Shown piece by piece: positions 6,072-8,182 of a DNA stretch of 8,182 bases (positions within the stretch are counted from its first letter, which is position 1; each line of letters starts with the position of its first letter). The stretch covers positions 1-8,182 of the forward strand of contig CAYLQG010000066.1 in NCBI GenBank assembly GCA_964385705.1, read 5' to 3'. The stretch is from DATKGN01 sp964385705. GTDB lineage: Bacteria; Patescibacteriota; Microgenomatia; UBA10105; UBA927. Under the pieces are notes generated by a model. It made no database searches. It was not told where the DNA came from and worked only from the letters and a program-made list of their open reading frames with translations. A program made the translations under genes and the position numbers.

Positions 6072-6629
6072 TTAAGATTCTTCTGAATTCACTTTGCGTT
6101 TTAATGAATTTTTGGCCCGCATATAAATAGCTTTTACGGCGCCGGTTTTTTTACCGATCCTTTCGGCGATTTCTTCTTGAGAGAATCCGTCCCGTTTAAA
6201 GAGAAGGAAAACGCGCTGTTGTTCGTGGGTTAGATGTTGAAGGGCATTATTCAGTTTTTGCATATCTTCCCTTTTTTGGATAATTTCCTCAGGAGATGGT
6301 TGTCTCTGGTCCATTTGATCGAATAAATCGTCCATCGGCAAACGCAGACGGTTCTCCGAATTGCGGTGGTGATCGATAGCCAGATTATGCGCGACGATAT
6401 AGAGAAGGCGTATCGGATATGTCGGCTCATTTTGTATGTTTGTCTGAATTCTCTCAAAAGGCATGGTCATGACCCGTGTAAACGTCTCATTTGTCAAATT
6501 TTCAGCATCTTCCACGGAAACCCGACGGTTCAGATAATTGAAGATCTTCAGCCTATTTTCCTCATATTGACCTTCCCAAAAAGCTGCCTGTGCGGACGTT
6601 ATAGGGGCTTGTTCGCCTCTTGGGGTCAT
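6072..6629 (-). CDS. ECF-type RNA polymerase sigma factor
   Basis: A 185-residue two-domain sigma-70 family protein. Sigma region 2 spans about residues 20-95, with ENLTNETFTRVM and RLLYIVAHNLAIDHHR, the usual -10-binding and core-binding helices. Region 4 spans about 128-180, with LTHEQQRVFLLFKRDGFSQEEIAERIGKKTGAVKA forming the helix-turn-helix for -35 recognition. Regions 1 and 3 are absent, so it belongs to the ECF class, which redirects RNA polymerase in response to stress or envelope signals. No anti-sigma factor is visible beside it. Its ATG (6629) overlaps the prfA TGA (ATGA), so it is translated by coupling from the rpmE-prfA transcript. That ties an alternative sigma factor to translation-apparatus genes. 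The target promoters cannot be read from this window. Confidence 0.9.
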   Translation of the reverse strand: MTPRGEQAPITSAQAAFWEGQYEENRLKIFNYLNRRVSVEDAENLTNETFTRVMTMPFERIQTNIQNEPTYPIRLLYIVAHNLAIDHHRNSENRLRLPMDDLFDQMDQRQPSPEEIIQKREDMQKLNNALQHLTHEQQRVFLLFKRDGFSQEEIAERIGKKTGAVKAIYMRAKNSLKRKVNSEES

Positions 6630-7327
6630 ACGGTAAGCGTAGAGGCAAGTGTTTCCGTGATCTTTTGCATTTTCCCCTCAATGATGTCTTCAAGATTATG
6701 CCACGATTTGTTGATGCGGTGGTCGGTTACCCGGTTCTGAGGGAAGTTATAGGTCCGTATCTTTTCTGCCCGCATGCCGCGTCCGATGATGCTTCGCGCC
6801 GCTCCAAGGGCTGCAGCCGCTTTGAGTTCATTGAGCTCCCAGAGTTTCGCGCGGAGCATCGAAAGCGCCATCTGTCGGTTCTGATACTGGTCACGTTCCG
6901 TCTGGCACGAAACGACGATTCCTGTGGCTTTGTGGCGGATCCGTGCAGCTGAGCTAACTTTATTGACGTTTTGGCCGCCTTTGCCGCCGCTTCTATAGAA
7001 TTCCCAGATGATATCCTCAGGCCGTATATAGACCTCTGCCTCAGGAATTTCGGGGAGTACGGCAACTGTGGCCGTTGAGGTGTGGATGCGCCCCTGACGC
7101 TCAGTAGAAGGCACCCGCTGCACCCTGTGGGTGCCAGCCTCATATTGCAGTTTAGTGAACGCTTCCGGGCCTTTAATCCGGATGGCTGTATCGCTCAGCT
7201 GCTCTGTTTTCCAGCCTAAAATACTCGCATAGCGCGTGTACATTCGCATGAGGTCATTGGCCCAAATGCGGGCTTCCTCACCACCGGGACCCGGACGAAA
7301 TTCCAAAATTGCTACATCTGTATTCAT
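6626..7327 (-). CDS. prfA: Peptide chain release factor 1, lacking N-terminal domain 1
   Basis: Class I release factor that reads UAA/UAG and triggers peptide hydrolysis. At 233 residues it is well below the usual ~355. It begins directly at the domain 2 strand ILEFRPGPGGEEARIWANDL. The anticodon-like motif RVPSTERQGR has PST (73-75) where RF1 has PxT, and not the SPF of RF2. RIHTSTATVAVLP and the catalytic GGQ (117-119, in RSGGKGGQNVNK) follow, then a normal C-terminal part ending with RIRTYNFPQNRVTDHRIN. So the decoding and catalytic parts are complete and only domain 1, which contacts the L7/L12 stalk base and RF3 region, is missing. An in-frame TAA five codons upstream (7340-7342) rules out a longer start. 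There is no SD; rpmE ends 39 nt upstream across an octamer repeat, and the sigma gene overlaps the stop. Confidence 0.9.
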   Translation of the reverse strand: MNTDVAILEFRPGPGGEEARIWANDLMRMYTRYASILGWKTEQLSDTAIRIKGPEAFTKLQYEAGTHRVQRVPSTERQGRIHTSTATVAVLPEIPEAEVYIRPEDIIWEFYRSGGKGGQNVNKVSSAARIRHKATGIVVSCQTERDQYQNRQMALSMLRAKLWELNELKAAAALGAARSIIGRGMRAEKIRTYNFPQNRVTDHRINKSWHNLEDIIEGKMQKITETLASTLTV

Positions 7328-7328
7328 T

Positions 7329-7368
7329 TGGATATTGGATTATTTGAGAATTGGATTATTGGATTATT
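7329..7368 (-). repeat. Octamer tandem repeat between rpmE and prfA
   Basis: On the minus strand the junction reads as five 8-nt units: AATAATCC twice (7368-7353), AATTCTCA (7352-7345), AATAATCC (7344-7337) and AATATCCA (7336-7329). Three units are identical and two diverge. The array starts within the rpmE stop codon and ends one base before the prfA ATG, filling the whole spacer. It supplies no SD and carries a stop in the prfA frame. It may be a slippage-prone array, or the scar of the event that removed prfA domain 1. Confidence 0.75.
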
Positions 7369-7675
7369 ATTTAAGTCCCATTAACATCTCTTTGAGGGAT
7401 TTCTGGTTACGAAGAGCCCGCACGTGCTCTTCTTTCTTTTTCTTTTTATCGGCAAGCTGAGCCGATGTGACGAGTGCCGCTTTCTGTTTTTGTTTGAACT
7501 TTTCGACCCGTCCCAACGTATCGACGAATTTCATCTCGCCGGTGTAAAAGGGATGGCATTTTGAGCAAATTTCCACACGAAGCTCCGCCTTTGTCGCGCC
7601 GACCGTGAAGGTATTACCGCAGGCACAGATGACTTTTGCGTCGTTATACCATTGTGGATGAATTGCCGCTTTCAT
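7367..7675 (-). CDS. rpmE: 50S ribosomal protein L31 with basic C-terminal extension
   Basis: Zinc-type (C+) L31, which bridges the 50S central protuberance and the 30S head. Residues 1-62 match the family: KAAIHPQWYNDAKVICACGN, VEICSKCHPFYTG and VDTLGRVEKFK, with zinc ligands C17, C19, C37 and C40. Standard L31 is about 70 residues; here a further ~35-residue tail is very rich in lysine and glutamate (LADKKKKKEEHVRA), probably a helix lying on rRNA. The ATG at 7675 fits the family N-terminus. The preceding bases (CUUCACUUCUUGGU on the mRNA) are pyrimidine-rich and contain no SD; they form the 3' arm of a long leader stem. It heads the rpmE-prfA-sigma operon and is driven by a strong promoter at 7828-7856. 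Confidence 0.94.
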   Translation of the reverse strand: MKAAIHPQWYNDAKVICACGNTFTVGATKAELRVEICSKCHPFYTGEMKFVDTLGRVEKFKQKQKAALVTSAQLADKKKKKEEHVRALRNQKSLKEMLMGLK

Positions 7676-7821
7676 ACCAAGAAGTGAAGTTTCGACTTTT
7701 GCGTTTTACGCTTTTGAAACCTCACAAGTCCTTTCGTAAATTAAACATTTCCCTATGCCAAATGCTTCCGTACGACGCGCAAAAAATGAAAGCGTGTCGA
7801 AACTCTACTTCCTGGCATAAG
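7674..7821 (-). ncRNA. Structured 5' leader of rpmE, candidate cis-regulatory RNA
   Basis: The predicted transcript starts near 7821 and runs to the rpmE AUG at 7675. Its first and last stretches pair: 7818-7796 with 7696-7674 form a 23-position stem of 19 Watson-Crick pairs, 3 G-U wobbles and one A-C mismatch. The A and U of the rpmE AUG are inside the helix. The ~99 nt enclosed contain local hairpins: CGACACGC with GCGCGUCG (7799-7773, one A-C mismatch), AAGCAUUU with AAAUGUUU (7767-7743) and GCGU-AAA-ACGC (7711-7701). The first hairpin competes for the last four bases of the long stem's 5' arm, so two exclusive folds are possible. L31 leaders are known in other phyla, where L31 is thought to repress itself. 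The same job here is inference. A non-autonomous transposable element with terminal inverted repeats is the main alternative. Confidence 0.6.
7753..7818 (-). CDS. Possible 21-residue leader peptide upstream of rpmE
   Basis: An ORF starts at ATG 7818, 9 nt after the -10 hexamer TATAAT, the same spacing as at the cupin-like and rpsF genes. A leaderless ribosome could therefore load here. The peptide is strongly basic (begins MPGSRVSTRF, includes RVVRKHLA) and ends with TAG at 7753. The stop lies about 77 nt before the rpmE start. The AUG is inside the 5' arm of the leader stem, so translation would open that stem and free the rpmE start. Length and composition alone do not distinguish this from chance. 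Confidence 0.3.
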   Translation of the reverse strand: MPGSRVSTRFHFLRVVRKHLA

Positions 7822-7827
7822 AGAATT

Positions 7828-7856
7828 ATTATATCATTTAGCCTTATCACTGTCCA
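7828..7856 (-). promoter_or_regulatory. Strong promoter of the rpmE-prfA-sigma operon
   Basis: On the minus strand TGGACA (7856-7851) is followed by a 17-bp spacer and a perfect TATAAT (7833-7828). TGa just before it forms an extended -10. Its TG belongs to the TGA stop codon of the upstream permease gene (7836-7834), so the promoter is embedded in the end of that gene. Transcription should begin near 7821-7819, right at the foot of the rpmE leader stem. Confidence 0.75.
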
Positions 7857-8182
7857 GCTTACCCTGAGACGCAAAAAGGGAAGCTACCACCTCATGTGTT
7901 TTTTTCTGAGGGTGACTTGGTTCAGGATCAACCGAGATTGGTGCAATAGCTGGCTCAGGAATTGGTTCCGTTCTTGGGGGGCGGAATTTATGGAATGGGT
8001 GGTAGTTGATGCGCCCCTCCGTCACAAAGATGCCCCCGAAAATAAGGAGCGTACCCAACACAAAATAACTGGTGATCGGTTCATGGAGGACAAAAAAGCT
8101 CAGACTGCTTCCGACGACCGGATCGATATAGGTAAACAGTGCGGCATCCGACGCGCTTATCACCGACAACCCCCAGGCATAT
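7834..8182 (-). CDS. EamA/DMT-family permease, C-terminal part (5' end outside window)
   Basis: The frame stays open to the window edge, so only the last ~115 residues are visible. YAWGLSVISASDAALFTYIDPVVGSSLSFFVLHEPITS and the following hydrophobic YFVLGTLLIFGGIFVTEG match the end of the second EamA repeat of drug/metabolite-type transporters: a helix, the conserved E-P pair after it, and the last transmembrane helix. A ~50-residue cytoplasmic tail rich in Pro, His and Lys follows (FRPPRTEPIPEPAIAPIS). This tail is longer than in most family members and of unknown role. Substrate cannot be inferred. A TTG at 8169 is internal to the family alignment and is not the start. Its TGA stop is shared with the extended -10 of the rpmE promoter. 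Confidence 0.85.
   Translation of the reverse strand, partial: YAWGLSVISASDAALFTYIDPVVGSSLSFFVLHEPITSYFVLGTLLIFGGIFVTEGRINYHPFHKFRPPRTEPIPEPAIAPISVDPEPSHPQKKTHEVVASLFASQGKLDSDKAK

Noticed and set aside
7329..7368. Octamer array as a CRISPR
   Set aside because: Units are 8 nt, directly adjacent and without spacers; no cas genes are nearby.

Overview
The window looks like a chromosomal piece of a Candidate Phyla Radiation (Patescibacteria) bacterium, perhaps a Microgenomates-type lineage. This is inferred from the gene set and protein style: a compact rpsF-ssb-rpsR cluster with no rplI (L9) after it, L31 with a lysine-rich tail, short intergenic gaps, a mid-GC genome and SD-poor starts. TGA acts as a stop at several genes, so the standard code applies and the UGA-as-glycine code of Gracilibacteria/SR1 does not.

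Plus-strand half: the 3' part of ychF (ribosome-binding ATPase) carries a palindromic element inside its reading frame. An AT-rich unknown gene follows, whose frame is split by an in-frame amber codon, then a degenerate-cupin-like gene. Next comes the housekeeping operon rpsF-ssb-rpsR. A two-gene envelope protease unit follows: an S41 C-terminal processing peptidase with a PDZ domain, and an S1C HtrA/Deg-type serine protease with a PDZ domain. The two strands then converge on a nested palindromic repeat at 6017-6064.

Minus-strand half, read right to left: the 3' end of an EamA/DMT-type permease, a strong promoter overlapping its stop codon, a long structured leader, rpmE (L31), a tiny octamer-repeat spacer, a prfA (RF1) that begins at domain 2 and lacks all of domain 1, and an ECF-type sigma factor whose start overlaps the prfA stop (ATGA). 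The sigma factor occupies the position where prmC often follows prfA.

Four signals deserve attention. (1) The leader before rpmE: its predicted transcript folds from about +4 to the rpmE start codon into one 23-position stem enclosing several smaller hairpins. (2) A repeated promoter layout, TGnTATnAT followed by exactly 9 nt and then ATG, at three sites; this implies leaderless or near-leaderless mRNAs. (3) An RF1 reduced to its decoding and GGQ domains, with an in-frame stop five codons upstream that rules out a longer N-terminus. (4) A palindromic element inside ychF that resembles, at its ends, the intergenic palindrome at 6017-6064.
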